64,000 nucleotides of DNA from Halopseudomonas laoshanensis (GCF_008365385.1 NZ_QOVF01000007.1:1-64000), one strand, 5' to 3'. Shown: positions 7,121 through 17,455, counted from the first letter of the stretch. Program-made: numbers and translations. The notes: generated from the letters alone by a model not told the origin.

Positions 7121-10100
7121 TCATACATCAGCCACCGCCGACTTCTTCGTACGCCTGGCCTGAAGCCATGCGCGGGTATTGTCGCCCAGCACCAGCATGC
7201 ACGGCGTAATAAACAGCGTCAGTACGGTGGCTATGGTCAGCCCACCGGCAATGGCACTGGAGAGCTGGGTCCACCATTGGGTTGACGGTGCGCCGAAGCC
7301 CAGGCTCGGCTCCAGCAGGTTCACGTTGACGGCTAGTACCATCGGCATCAGGCCCAGCACTGTGGTGATGGAGGTGAGCAACACCGGGCGCAGCCTCAGG
7401 CAGCCGGTTTCATGCGCGGCCTCGATTGCCGAGGCGCCTGCGGCCCTGATCTGGTTGTAGGTATCGATCAATACAATGTTGTTGTTCACCACAATGCCCG
7501 AAAGACCAATGATGCCCATGCCGACCATGACGATACCGAAAGGCTGGCTGTTGATCAGTAGCCCCAGCAGTACGCCCGCGGTAGAAAACACGATAGCCGA
7601 CATCACCAGCATGGCCTGATACCAGCTATTGAACTGAATCAGCAGAATCAGCAGCATGAGGAAAATTGCGGTCACGAAGGCGGTGGCGAGGAAGCTGGCA
7701 GCCTCCTGCTGATCTGCGCCCTCACCCGCCGTGTTCACACGCACCCCGGCTGGAAACTCCAGACCACTATTGAGCAGCGCATTGAGACGTTCGCCCACCT
7801 GAGCGCCATCAGCCAGATCAGACTTGATGGTTACTGCGCGGTTGCCATCGATCCGATTGATCACACTGGTTTTAGGCGCAGGCTCCACGGTGACAAAGTT
7901 ACTGATGGGCACCTGCCCCCTGGGCGTCTGCACGGTTAACCGGGTCAACTCCTCGATGGAGCGCCAGTTTTCCGGGAAACGCACACGTATATCCACTTCA
8001 TCACTGGCGTATTCCGGGCGGTACTTCGCCAGCAACAGGCCGTTGGTGACCATTTGCACGGCGTTACCCACTGTGAGCACATCGGCACCGAATCGGGCTG
8101 CTGCGGCACGATCCACGTTCACCCGCCATTCAATACCGGGAAGACTGCGGTCATCTTCGATATCGACAAAACCGCCAAGGCTGTTCATTTTCGTAACCAG
8201 GAGCTCGACCGCTTCGTCGATGGAATCCTGGTCCACTCCCGTCACCTGCAATTCGATCGGCTTACCCGCTGCCGGTCCGCCTTCCTGCTCGCGAAACTCG
8301 AGAATGATCCCGGGAATATCTTCGGTCAGAACGCGCATATCATTTAGGATCTCAGCCGCGCGGCGCCGTTCGTGCCACTCGGTGAACTGGAACTGTACGG
8401 TCCCAACGACATCCGGAGGCAGCTCACTGTTGGCAGTCGCCAGCGACCGCGCATAAAGCGCCTTGACCTCAGACAAGCCCAGCAAGCGCTGCTCTACCCG
8501 CTGCAACAACTCATCGCGCTCATATATGGATAGATCTCCCCTGGCCCGTACCAGTACCTGCGCAGACTCAGGCTCCACTGACGGAAAGAACTCTACCCCG
8601 TGGTTGAAGCTGCCATAGGCGATAAAAATGACCACCATCGCCAACAGCATGCCGACAAAGGTCTTGCCCGGCCGCCGCAGAAACTTCGCCAAAAGGTTGC
8701 CATAGGCTTTGCCCGCACGGCTGACACCTGCGTCCGTCACCGCTGGCTTGTGCCGTTTGAGTGAGCCCAGCACCGGCAGGAATATCAGCGCCATGACCAG
8801 CGAGGCAAGCAGCGCGATAATCACGGTCGCAGGCAGGTAGCGCATGAATTCGCCGACCATCCCGGGCCAGAACAGCAAAGGCCCGAACACCACAATGGTG
8901 GTGGCGGTGGAGGCGATAATCGGCCAGGCCATACGCTCTGCAGCGTGGCCCCAGGCCTGCCGGGGGGATTGACCTTCGGCGATATTCCGGTCAGCCAGCT
9001 CGCTGACTACGATGGCTCCATCCACCAGCATGCCGGCCACCAGAATCAGCGCAAACAGCACGATCACATTCATGGTGAAACCGATCAGATAAATCACCAG
9101 AATCGCCGCGAGAAAGGCGCCGGGAATGGTAATACCCACGAGCAGCGCGGAACGCACGCCCATGGTGGCGACAATCAGAATCAGCACTAGCACTACGGCG
9201 GTCAGTACGTTGTTCAGCAGATCAGACAACATGCTTTCGACTTGCGTGGACTCGTCCATGATGTAGTGCACTTCCAGGCCCTCTGGAAAGTACTCCTTGG
9301 CTTCATCGATCAATGCGCGGGTCTGTTCGGTAGTCGAGATAATGTTCGCGCCAGCGCGCTTTTTGACTTCCAGCACCATGGCCGGTTGTCCGTTAATCCG
9401 GGCAAAGCCCAACGGGTCCTTGAAGCTACGGTTGAGAGTAGCCACGTCAGCAAAGGTCACCACCGTATCGCCATCAACCTTGACCGGCATATTCAACATG
9501 TCGTCCAGGTCCTCGACCACGCCCGGCACCTTGATTGACATGCGGCCCTCACCGGTATCCAAGCTGCCAGCCGCCACCAGGCGGTTGTTGTTGGACACCA
9601 GGTTGAACAGCTCCATATAGTCCAGGCCATAGGTTTCGAGGGCCTGGGGGTCAACCACGATCTCGAGCAGATCTTCCCGGTCGCCGCCGATTTCCACTTC
9701 CAGCACTTCCGGAATACCTTCGATTTCTTCCTGCAGCTGGCGCGCAATAAATACCAACTCACTCTGCGAAACCGGTCCCGCCAAACCCACAGACATCACC
9801 GGAAACAGCGCAACGTTGATTTCGTTTACGGTGGGCTCGTCGGCTTCGCTGGGCAGCTTGCTGCGCGCTGCATCGACCTTCTCCCGCACATCGGTCAGTG
9901 CCTTGTCAGCGTCGAAACCGGCGTCGAATTCCAGCATCACTGACGCGTGGCCTTCGCTGGAGACCGAGGTCATCTTCTTGACCCCTTCCAATGAGCGCAA
10001 CTCATGCTCCATCGGCCTTACCAGCAGGCGCTCGGCATCTTCCGGACTGATACCGTCCAGTGTCAGTGACACGTACATCATCGGGATGGCGACGTCGGGA

Positions 10101-10213
10101 TTGGCTTCCTTGGGGATGGCGTTATAGGCAACCAGCCCGCCGATGAACAGAAATACCAACAAGGTAATCACAGCGCGGCTGCGATCAATCGCGGCGTGGA
10201 TCACTCTACTCAT
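7121..10213 (-). CDS. RND efflux pump, inner-membrane transporter (second of two)
   Basis: 1030 aa, the normal length for a proton-driven RND exporter. It has the N-terminal helix and IPKEANPDVAIP entry typical of the hydrophobic/amphiphilic exporter family, two large periplasmic loops and 12 membrane segments. The TM4 proton-relay region reads AGMLVDGAIVVSELADRN, so one of the two adjacent aspartates of AcrB (DD) is a glycine here. This single-Asp form also occurs in other RND subfamilies. The start ATG overlaps the stop of the adaptor gene by 4 bp. The stop lies about 33 bp from the transposon end. Substrate unknown; it probably shares the outer-membrane channel encoded upstream. Confidence 0.9.
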   Translation of the reverse strand: MSRVIHAAIDRSRAVITLLVFLFIGGLVAYNAIPKEANPDVAIPMMYVSLTLDGISPEDAERLLVRPMEHELRSLEGVKKMTSVSSEGHASVMLEFDAGFDADKALTDVREKVDAARSKLPSEADEPTVNEINVALFPVMSVGLAGPVSQSELVFIARQLQEEIEGIPEVLEVEIGGDREDLLEIVVDPQALETYGLDYMELFNLVSNNNRLVAAGSLDTGEGRMSIKVPGVVEDLDDMLNMPVKVDGDTVVTFADVATLNRSFKDPLGFARINGQPAMVLEVKKRAGANIISTTEQTRALIDEAKEYFPEGLEVHYIMDESTQVESMLSDLLNNVLTAVVLVLILIVATMGVRSALLVGITIPGAFLAAILVIYLIGFTMNVIVLFALILVAGMLVDGAIVVSELADRNIAEGQSPRQAWGHAAERMAWPIIASTATTIVVFGPLLFWPGMVGEFMRYLPATVIIALLASLVMALIFLPVLGSLKRHKPAVTDAGVSRAGKAYGNLLAKFLRRPGKTFVGMLLAMVVIFIAYGSFNHGVEFFPSVEPESAQVLVRARGDLSIYERDELLQRVEQRLLGLSEVKALYARSLATANSELPPDVVGTVQFQFTEWHERRRAAEILNDMRVLTEDIPGIILEFREQEGGPAAGKPIELQVTGVDQDSIDEAVELLVTKMNSLGGFVDIEDDRSLPGIEWRVNVDRAAAARFGADVLTVGNAVQMVTNGLLLAKYRPEYASDEVDIRVRFPENWRSIEELTRLTVQTPRGQVPISNFVTVEPAPKTSVINRIDGNRAVTIKSDLADGAQVGERLNALLNSGLEFPAGVRVNTAGEGADQQEAASFLATAFVTAIFLMLLILLIQFNSWYQAMLVMSAIVFSTAGVLLGLLINSQPFGIVMVGMGIIGLSGIVVNNNIVLIDTYNQIRAAGASAIEAAHETGCLRLRPVLLTSITTVLGLMPMVLAVNVNLLEPSLGFGAPSTQWWTQLSSAIAGGLTIATVLTLFITPCMLVLGDNTRAWLQARRTKKSAVADV

Positions 10214-11367
10214 TCAGCGGCACCCATACCGGGCCGAGCAAGGGGCGACACCGCCTCCGATTCCGCGTCCGAGGCGGACACTAGCTTGGTTTCCACTTGC
10301 TGCCCAGGCTCTACAAATCCCGCGCCCTGGGTAATCACCTGCAGCTTTTCAGGCAAACCTTCCACCGTGGCGCCGTCATTGGTGATAGCTACTACCCGGA
10401 CCGGGTAATTGATGACCTGCCCACTCTCGTCCACCGCATGCACGCCCAGCTGGCCGTCCGGGCCGAGCCGGAGCAGCGCCGGTGAAAACTGGTGCGCCAG
10501 TACCGGCGGCAACTGAATGCGCAAGGTAGCGCTGCCACCGGCCACGCGCCAAAGCTCGGGGTTCTGCGCCTCGATCTCAACGTAGAAACTGCGGGTTTGC
10601 GGATCGGCAGCCAAGCTGATAAAGCGGACCACCCCCTGGAGTTGCCGCCCGCCAGTCACCTCCAGAGTGACCTTTTGCCCCACGGCGACCCTGCTGGCGT
10701 CCTGTTGCGGTATGTGCGCGGTGGCCTTCAAGCGCTTCACATTCACCACGGACATAAGCTCGGCACCAGACTGCACCAGCTCACCCACATCGACGTGGCG
10801 CCGATCAACCACCCCATCAAACGGAGCAACCGGCCGGTTGTACTGCACGGCCAATTCCGCCGCCTCAAGCTCGGCTCCGGCTCTGGCCAGCTCGCCCTCA
10901 AGCCGCACTATTTCCGTTTCGGTGGCATAGTTGGAGGCGCGCAGTTTGCGAGTGCTTTCAAGCTCGGTCTGACGCAGCCGGTAATTGGCTCTGGCCTGGG
11001 TCAATTGCATACTGCGCCCTTCATCGGACAGCTCCAGCAACACCTCACCTGCCGACACCTGATCGCCCTGTTGCCTGGACAGTTGTTCCACCCGGCCGGA
11101 CACTTGGGCCATCACCTCAACCTGCTGCCATGGCTGCAACTGCCCTTGCAGCACTTGCTCTCTGGCCAAGGGCTGAGCCACTGACCAGCGGGTTTCAACC
11201 TGATGCAAGGTCTCCTCGGCAGGGGCTTCAACCAATGGAGCCTCGTCCTGCGCGCTGCGCTTCTCGCCCAGCAGCAACCACAGACCCAGCACCAGCGCCA
11301 TCAGAACGGCGAGCCAAACAGGTGAAATCCGGCGGGAAAACGTGTTCTTGTTGAGAGCAGCACTCAC
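10210..11367 (-). CDS. RND periplasmic adaptor (membrane fusion protein) of the second pump
   Basis: 385 aa. An N-terminal membrane anchor (PVWLAVLMALVLGLWLLLG at about 17-35) is followed by the biotinyl-lipoyl half (VEVMAQVSGRVEQL), a coiled-coil hairpin (QARANYRLRQTELESTR...EGELARAGAELEAAE), the second lipoyl half (APFDGVVDRR) and beta-barrel domains. This HlyD/MFP architecture bridges an RND pump to its outer-membrane channel. It lacks a lipobox, so it is anchored by the N-terminal helix. It is followed by its pump with a 4-bp overlap and preceded by a 157-bp gap after the OMF gene, where a secondary promoter could lie. Confidence 0.9.
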   Translation of the reverse strand: MSAALNKNTFSRRISPVWLAVLMALVLGLWLLLGEKRSAQDEAPLVEAPAEETLHQVETRWSVAQPLAREQVLQGQLQPWQQVEVMAQVSGRVEQLSRQQGDQVSAGEVLLELSDEGRSMQLTQARANYRLRQTELESTRKLRASNYATETEIVRLEGELARAGAELEAAELAVQYNRPVAPFDGVVDRRHVDVGELVQSGAELMSVVNVKRLKATAHIPQQDASRVAVGQKVTLEVTGGRQLQGVVRFISLAADPQTRSFYVEIEAQNPELWRVAGGSATLRIQLPPVLAHQFSPALLRLGPDGQLGVHAVDESGQVINYPVRVVAITNDGATVEGLPEKLQVITQGAGFVEPGQQVETKLVSASDAESEAVSPLARPGMGAAE

Positions 11368-11524
11368 GGAAAATTCCTTACAAAAAAGTCAAACCAGATT
11401 GAGCGGCGGCATCCAGGGGCATACAACCCCATCCAACAGGCATGGCGGCGTCAAGCTCATCGGCCGGTATCAAAACGCACTTTTCCTGCGCCCACAACCC
11501 CGATAATTAACTGCCGGTAAAGCA

Positions 11525-12934
11525 TCATTGCTCCAAAGTCCCGCCGCCCAGTGCCACGTAGAGATCCACCAGATTCTGCACTTCAGCCCGCCGGGTCTGG
11601 ATAAACGCCTGCTCTGCGTCGAACAGACTCCGCTCGGCATCCAGCACCTCGATATAGTTGACCACGCCTTCCTGATAACGCTTGCGCGCAAGATTGACCA
11701 CGCGCTGCAAGGTCTCGGTATTGCGGCGCTGGGCGTCGACCTGCTCGGCCAGATAACGCCGACCTGCGAGCGCATCGGCGACCTCATTGAAGGCGGTCTG
11801 AATGGTGCTTTCATATTCGGCAATGGCGATATTGTCGCGCGCCTGGGCGACCGTCAGGTTGCCGCGGTTACGACCAAAATCGAAGATCGGCAGCGTAATA
11901 CTCGGCCCGATGCTCCAGGTTTCATCACTGCTGCTGATCAGGTTGTCCAACTCGCTGGAGGCATAGCCAAAACTGCCGATCAGCGAGACCTGGGGAAAGA
12001 AGGCTGCGCGCGCAATACCGATATTGGCCTTGGCCGCGATCAGCCGCTGTTCGGCGGCGAGAATATCCGGACGGTTGACTAGCAAACTGGATGATAAACC
12101 CGCATCCAAGGCCGGCGGGCTGGACTGCTGCTCCAGCGATAACGGCTCTGGCAGAGGTTCTGCAACCACACCCCCGGTCAATACCGCCAGCAGATTCTGA
12201 TTTTCTGCGCGGGCCAGCATGATACTCGCCAGTTGCGTTTCGGCCTGTGTCAGCAGAGCTTCTGCCTGATTAAAGTCCAGGGCCGACGTGATACCTGCAT
12301 CCAGGCGTACCTTGGCGATGCGCAACCCTTCGCGCCGGCTGATCACGGTAGCCTCAGCCAGCGCGATACGCTCCACTGCCTCTCGCAGCCCCAGGTAGGT
12401 GGTGGCCACATCACGGATCAGCGAAAGACGGAAAGCGCGTTGTGCTTCGATGCTGGCAAAGTATTCGGCGCGGGCGGCGGTGGACAGATTGGCCACTCGA
12501 CCCCAAAAATCCAGCTCGAATGCCGAGATCGTGGCGCTGACCGAATAGGTTTCGCTGATCGAACCGCCACTGCCTGCTACGCCGGCCGCGGTGCCCTGGT
12601 TGAAACGCCCACGGGTGGCATCGGCGCCAATACCGAGCGAGGGAAAGCGCTCGGCGTTCTGTACCCGATAAAGCCCGCGCGTCTCTTCGATACGGTACAC
12701 CGCGGCCTGCAGATCGCGATTGTTTTCCAGCGCCTGGCCAATCAGCACCTGCAACTGTGGATCAGCAAAAAAATCTTGCCAGGGTAGCTCTGCGGCGACA
12801 AATCCGCGCTCGTCCGTTAAAGACTCAGCGTCCGGATAGGACTCCAGAACCGGCGAATCAGGACGCTGATATTCCGGAGCCAATTGACAGCCAGCCAGCG
12901 CCAGCGTCAGCACACAGGGAATGAACTTATGCAT
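11525..12934 (-). CDS. Outer-membrane efflux channel lipoprotein (NodT/OprM family)
   Basis: 469 aa from ATG 12934. The signal sequence MHKFIPCVLTLALAGCQLAP ends in a lipobox (LAGC), followed by the OMF start YQRPDSPV. Two TolC-type repeats are visible, with motifs such as RPDILAAEQRLIAAKANIGIA and ARKRYQEGVVNYIEVLDAE. I chose 12934 because it has AAGGAG seven bases upstream and gives a clean lipoprotein signal; it overlaps the pump stop by 8 bp. The channel is placed between the two pump units and probably serves both. Confidence 0.92.
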   Translation of the reverse strand: MHKFIPCVLTLALAGCQLAPEYQRPDSPVLESYPDAESLTDERGFVAAELPWQDFFADPQLQVLIGQALENNRDLQAAVYRIEETRGLYRVQNAERFPSLGIGADATRGRFNQGTAAGVAGSGGSISETYSVSATISAFELDFWGRVANLSTAARAEYFASIEAQRAFRLSLIRDVATTYLGLREAVERIALAEATVISRREGLRIAKVRLDAGITSALDFNQAEALLTQAETQLASIMLARAENQNLLAVLTGGVVAEPLPEPLSLEQQSSPPALDAGLSSSLLVNRPDILAAEQRLIAAKANIGIARAAFFPQVSLIGSFGYASSELDNLISSSDETWSIGPSITLPIFDFGRNRGNLTVAQARDNIAIAEYESTIQTAFNEVADALAGRRYLAEQVDAQRRNTETLQRVVNLARKRYQEGVVNYIEVLDAERSLFDAEQAFIQTRRAEVQNLVDLYVALGGGTLEQ

Positions 12935-15900
12935 GCCGTGGCTCCTTTTCATCAGCCGGGCCCGGCTCGTCTTCATCCATCTCGGCGCCTGGTGGCTTCT
13001 TGCGGGTCAGCCAACGGCGGACCGCAAGGTAGAACAACGGCGTAAAGAACACGCCCAACACCGTGGCCATAATCATGCCTCCCATTACCCCGGTGCCCAC
13101 TGCAATACGACTTGCCGCACCAGGGCCGGTGGCGACAATCAATGGCAGCATGCCGAGAATAAAGGTCAGCGAGGTCATCAGGATCGGTCGCAAACGCAGT
13201 TTCACGGCGGCCATGGTGGCGTCCATCAGCGACTTGCCCTTGCCTTCCTCCTCAATGGCGAACTCGATGATCAGAATGGCGTTCTTGGCTGACAAGCCGA
13301 TCACCGTGATCAAGCCGACATTGAAGTAGACGTCCGATGGCAGCCCACGCGTCATCGAAAACAGCACCGCGCCGAGCACGCCCAAGGGCACAACCAGCAA
13401 CACCGCCAGTGGAATAGTCCAGCTCTCGTACAGCGCCGCCAATACCAGTAGAACGATCAGAATCGACAACCCCATCAAGGCGCCAACCTGACCAGATGCC
13501 TGCTGCTCCTCGTAGGACAATCCAGTCCATTCAAAGCCAAAGCCTTCCGGCAGATCCGCCGCCAATCGCTCCATTTCGTCCATCGCCTCGCCGGAAGAGC
13601 GCCCGGGCGCCGCGCTGCCGGAAATGGTCGTGGCCGGGTAGCCGTTATAGCGCTGCAACTGAGGCGAGCCCGCCGTCCAGGAAACAGAGGTAAAGGCGCC
13701 AAAGGGGACTATATCGCCCTCATCGGTACGCACGGTGAGATCCAGCACATCTTCCGGGGTCATGCGGAAGGGCGCGTCAGCCTGAAGCATCACCCGGTGA
13801 ATGCGGCCTTCCCGACTGAAATCGTTAGCGTAGGCACTGCCGAAGGTAATGCTCAGCGTGGAATTGATATCACTGATCGACAACCCCAGTGCTCGTGCCT
13901 TGATCCGATCCACATCGACGCGCAGGCGCGGGGCAGTTTCTTCACCCTCAGGTCGGACCCCGGTGAGCAGTTCGCTCTGACTGGCCGCAGCGAGCAACTG
14001 ATTGCGTGCATCCAGTAATGCGTCGGTGCCGGCACCGGAGCGGTCCTGCAACTTGAAGGTAAAACCTCCAGCCACACCCAGAGAGGGAATCGACGGCGGA
14101 TTCAACACAAAGACAGTGGCATTCTTGATAGTGCTCAACGCCCCCATGGCTTTCTGCACCAGAGTCTGGGCGCTGTTTTCCACGCCTGGCCGTTCATCCC
14201 AGGGCAGCAGACTGACAAATGCCATGGCGTGTGCCTGGCCTTGGCCAAAGAAGCTGAAACCCTTGATAAACACCACGTTATCGACCTGGGGTAACTGGTC
14301 GTAATAGGCTTTAACCTCTTCCACGACCAAGTCAGTACGGTCGCCGGTAGAACCGGAAGGGCCCTGCACCGCAGTAATCATCGAGCCCTGATCCTCGGCG
14401 GGGATGAAACTGCCCGGCAAGCGCAAGAACAGCAGACCGGCGATCACCACCAAGGCTACGAAAAGCAGAAGAAAGCGCAGAGGTCGCACCAGGATGGCGC
14501 CCACACCGCCCTGGTAACGCGACGTGGTGCGGTCGATAAAGCGGTTGAAAGGCGCGAATATCCGTTTGCCTAGCGGCGGACGCTCACCCTCCCGAACGGG
14601 CGGACGCAATAACGCCGCACAGAGAGCGGGAGTCAGTGACAGCGCCAGAACCGTCGACACGCCAACCGATATCGCCAGCGTCACCGAGAACTGCCGATAG
14701 ATGCCGCCGGTAGAACCGGGGAAGAAGGCCATGGGCAGAAACACCGCGATCAATACCAGGGTGGTTCCGATCACCGCCGAAGTCACCTGATCCATTGCTT
14801 TGACGGTAGCCCTGTAAGGACTCAAGCCCTCTTCTTCCATCAAGCGCTCGACGTTTTCGACCACCACGATGGCATCGTCCACCAGGGTACCGATAGCGAG
14901 GATCATCGCGAACAGACTCAGCAGATTGATCGAAAAGCCGAAAAGCCACAGCCCCATGCAGGCGCCAGCCAATGCGATGGGGACGACAATGGTCGGGATA
15001 ACGGTGGCGCGCCAGCTTTGCAGAAACACGAACATCACCAAAAAGACCAACAGCATGGCGACCGACAACGTGATCAGTACTTCCTTGATCGATGCGCTGA
15101 TGAAGGGCGTGCTGTCATACGGGACGATCCAGCCGATGTCCTCGGGAAATCCACGTTCCAGCTCAGCCATGCGGTTCTGCACGCCTTCGGCGACTGACAG
15201 CGCATTGGCGCCTGGCGTCAGTTGCACCGCCATACCTGCGGCTTCCTGACCATTGATTTCCAGGCGGGTCAGGTAACTTTCCGCTCCCAGCTCAATCCGG
15301 GCGACGTCATCCAGACGCACGGCTGAACCGTCGGAATTGGCCCGCAAAATAATCTGCGCAAACTCTTCGGGCGTGCTCATTCGCCCCTGGGTCTGAATGG
15401 TAGCGGTGATTTCGATATTCTCGGCGTTGGGCAGATCACCCACGGCACCACCAGCGGACTGGCTATTCTGTTCCCGGACTGCGGCAAGCGCATCGGCCGG
15501 CGACAGCCCGAAGCTGGCCAGCTTGTCCGGATCCAGCCAGATGCGCATCGCGTACTGGGTGGAGAATTCCCTGATATCACCTACGCCGGGGACGCGCCGC
15601 AGCTCATCGACAACCTGAGAGGAGGCAAAGTTGCCCAATTCCAGCGCCGAGTTTTCACCATTCTTGGACGTCAGCGCGACAATCATCAGAAAGCTGGAAG
15701 ATGCCTGGTTGACCTGCACGCCCTGGCGCCTGACCTCCTCGGGCAGACGCTGTTCCACGCGGCTGAGGCGGTTCTGCACCTCCATCTGCGCGTTGTCTAT
15801 ATCAGTACCGGACTCGAAGGTCAGTTCAATGGAGGCGCTACCGTTCGAACGGCTTGTGGCCTGCATGTACAGAAAGCCTTCAACGCCGTTCAACTCCTGC

Positions 15901-16100
15901 TCGATGATCTGCGTGACGTTGGTTTCCAGCACCGAGGCATCCGCCCCTGGGTAGGTCACGCTGATGCTCAGCGAGGGTGGCGCAATGCTTGGATATTGCT
16001 CCACGGCCAGATCGTTCAGCGCCAGCAACCCGCCCAGACCGATAATCAGCGCAATAACCCAGGCAAACACTGGGCGCTTGATAAAGAAATGCGGGGTCAT
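12927..16100 (-). CDS. RND efflux pump, AcrB/MexB-type transporter (HAE1 family)
   Basis: 1057 aa. The protein begins MTPHFFIKRPVFAWVIALII and carries EQYPSIAPP. In TM4 it has the paired aspartates in GTLVDDAIVVVENVERLM, the proton-relay signature of drug-exporting AcrB-like pumps. The periplasmic porter segments and the FxGF.F.GQ..N/H-like region (KGFSFFGQGQAHAM) are present, as is TM11 (RPILMTSLTFILGMLP). The ATG overlaps the upstream adaptor stop (16097-16100), so adaptor, pump and channel form one tripartite unit. Expected substrates are amphiphilic drugs, solvents or bile-like compounds; the sequence does not specify. Confidence 0.93.
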   Translation of the reverse strand: MTPHFFIKRPVFAWVIALIIGLGGLLALNDLAVEQYPSIAPPSLSISVTYPGADASVLETNVTQIIEQELNGVEGFLYMQATSRSNGSASIELTFESGTDIDNAQMEVQNRLSRVEQRLPEEVRRQGVQVNQASSSFLMIVALTSKNGENSALELGNFASSQVVDELRRVPGVGDIREFSTQYAMRIWLDPDKLASFGLSPADALAAVREQNSQSAGGAVGDLPNAENIEITATIQTQGRMSTPEEFAQIILRANSDGSAVRLDDVARIELGAESYLTRLEINGQEAAGMAVQLTPGANALSVAEGVQNRMAELERGFPEDIGWIVPYDSTPFISASIKEVLITLSVAMLLVFLVMFVFLQSWRATVIPTIVVPIALAGACMGLWLFGFSINLLSLFAMILAIGTLVDDAIVVVENVERLMEEEGLSPYRATVKAMDQVTSAVIGTTLVLIAVFLPMAFFPGSTGGIYRQFSVTLAISVGVSTVLALSLTPALCAALLRPPVREGERPPLGKRIFAPFNRFIDRTTSRYQGGVGAILVRPLRFLLLFVALVVIAGLLFLRLPGSFIPAEDQGSMITAVQGPSGSTGDRTDLVVEEVKAYYDQLPQVDNVVFIKGFSFFGQGQAHAMAFVSLLPWDERPGVENSAQTLVQKAMGALSTIKNATVFVLNPPSIPSLGVAGGFTFKLQDRSGAGTDALLDARNQLLAAASQSELLTGVRPEGEETAPRLRVDVDRIKARALGLSISDINSTLSITFGSAYANDFSREGRIHRVMLQADAPFRMTPEDVLDLTVRTDEGDIVPFGAFTSVSWTAGSPQLQRYNGYPATTISGSAAPGRSSGEAMDEMERLAADLPEGFGFEWTGLSYEEQQASGQVGALMGLSILIVLLVLAALYESWTIPLAVLLVVPLGVLGAVLFSMTRGLPSDVYFNVGLITVIGLSAKNAILIIEFAIEEEGKGKSLMDATMAAVKLRLRPILMTSLTFILGMLPLIVATGPGAASRIAVGTGVMGGMIMATVLGVFFTPLFYLAVRRWLTRKKPPGAEMDEDEPGPADEKEPRHA

Positions 16101-17320
16101 GGGGCGTCAGTCCCCTCGCTTTCTGCTCCGTCAACTTCGTCAACGCTGGTCTGGGCTGGCGCCCCGGGCGCATCCGCATTGGACTTTTCAGCTTCAGCAA
16201 CCCGCACTTTTTGGTCGGGACGCGCCTTCTGCAGCCCGGAAATAATGACGCGATCTCCCGGCTCCAAGCCGGAGGTGATAATCCATTTGCCGTCACGCTG
16301 CTCCCCGACCTCGATTGGTCGCACCGTCACGACATCTTCCGCATTCACCAGTCGCACTGTAGGGCCCTGCTCAGTCATCTGCACTGCGCGCTGGGGCAGG
16401 ATCATGCCCTCTTCGCGGGTACCGGCCTGAATGCGTGCATTTACAAACTGGCCGGGCAATAACAGACGGTCAGGGTTGGGAAATTCTGCGCGCAAGGCTA
16501 CGGTGCCGGTTGCTTGGTCAATCGTCATCGCATAGAAATTCATCTTGCCGACCTGGTCAAACTCACTGCCATTTTCCAATGTCAGCGTGACTGCGACATC
16601 CCCATTCTCCGGACGCGTCAGTTCTCCGGAGGCCAACTGCGAGCGAATGGACAGCAGTTCCGAGCTGGATTGGGAAAAATTCACGTAAACCGGATCGAAT
16701 TGTTCGACGGTGGTCAGCAATGTGCCGTTGGCGGCACTCACCAGGGCACCTTCGGTCACCTCCGCGCGCCCGGCGCGCCCGGCAATGGGTGAGCTGATCG
16801 TGGTGTAATCCAGATCCAGCTGCGCGGCATCAAGCTGCGCCTTGGCCTGCGAGACATCCGCCTGCGCAGTGCGCAGACGGGCGACTGCGGTGTCGTATTC
16901 CTGTTGGCTGATCGCCTGCTCTTCTACCAACCCTTTGTACCGCTCCACGTCCTGAGCCGCGTTGGCTTCAGTAGCCTGGGCACGATCCAGTGTTGCCTTG
17001 ACTGCGCTGAGGCTGGCCTGCATCTCACGCGGGTCGACCGCGAACAACTCTGCGCCAGCCTCCACATCACTGCCTTCACGGTACAGGCGTTGCTGAATAA
17101 TCCCGTCGACCCGCGCGCGAATTTCCGCTGTGCGCACCGCCTGTACACGGCCCGGCACTTCAATGATGTTGTCTACCGCCTCAGTGCGCATCACCTGAAC
17201 CTGGACCTCCGGCGCCGGTGGCGCCTGGGCCGCTGCCGGTCCGGCCTCTTCGCTATCACAAGCGCCCAGTAACAAAGCCGAGAGAAGGAGCAAGGCCCTG
17301 GAGGCGGTTCGATCGCGCAT
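16097..17320 (-). CDS. RND periplasmic adaptor lipoprotein (MexA/AcrA type)
   Basis: 407 aa from the ATG at 17320. It starts MRDRTASRALLLLSALLLGACDSEEAG, with a lipobox LGAC, and is preceded by AAGGA at good spacing; the longer frame to 17443 adds an implausible N-terminus. The lipoyl halves (GRVQAVRTAEIRARVDGIIQQ and SPIAGRAGRAEV), a coiled coil (LDRAQATEANAAQDVERYKGL) and a C-terminal membrane-proximal domain are clear. First gene of the efflux operon; the presumed operator lies about 115 bp upstream. Confidence 0.92.
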   Translation of the reverse strand: MRDRTASRALLLLSALLLGACDSEEAGPAAAQAPPAPEVQVQVMRTEAVDNIIEVPGRVQAVRTAEIRARVDGIIQQRLYREGSDVEAGAELFAVDPREMQASLSAVKATLDRAQATEANAAQDVERYKGLVEEQAISQQEYDTAVARLRTAQADVSQAKAQLDAAQLDLDYTTISSPIAGRAGRAEVTEGALVSAANGTLLTTVEQFDPVYVNFSQSSSELLSIRSQLASGELTRPENGDVAVTLTLENGSEFDQVGKMNFYAMTIDQATGTVALRAEFPNPDRLLLPGQFVNARIQAGTREEGMILPQRAVQMTEQGPTVRLVNAEDVVTVRPIEVGEQRDGKWIITSGLEPGDRVIISGLQKARPDQKVRVAEAEKSNADAPGAPAQTSVDEVDGAESEGTDAP

Positions 17321-17433
17321 TGAGTAATCCTTTTGATAATAAGATGGCAGAGCTGTATCGCATGCTGGTGATACCACGCCCAGCCTGGTCAGGAATGCAG
17401 CCGCTGCAATTATGCCACTGGCACGCCGGGCAA

Positions 17434-17455
17434 AACTAGACAATCAACTCTAGTT
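17434..17455. promoter_or_regulatory. Perfect inverted repeat, likely operator of the efflux operon
   Basis: AACTAGA (17434-17440) and TCTAGTT (17449-17455) are perfect inverted copies separated by 8 bp, a size suited to a TetR- or MarR-type dimer. On the minus strand a CATAAT hexamer (17409-17414) lies about 20 bp downstream and could be the -10 of the efflux promoter, which would place the repeat over or just upstream of the -35. No regulator gene lies next to the operon here; it may be elsewhere or beyond the transposon. Confidence 0.5.
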
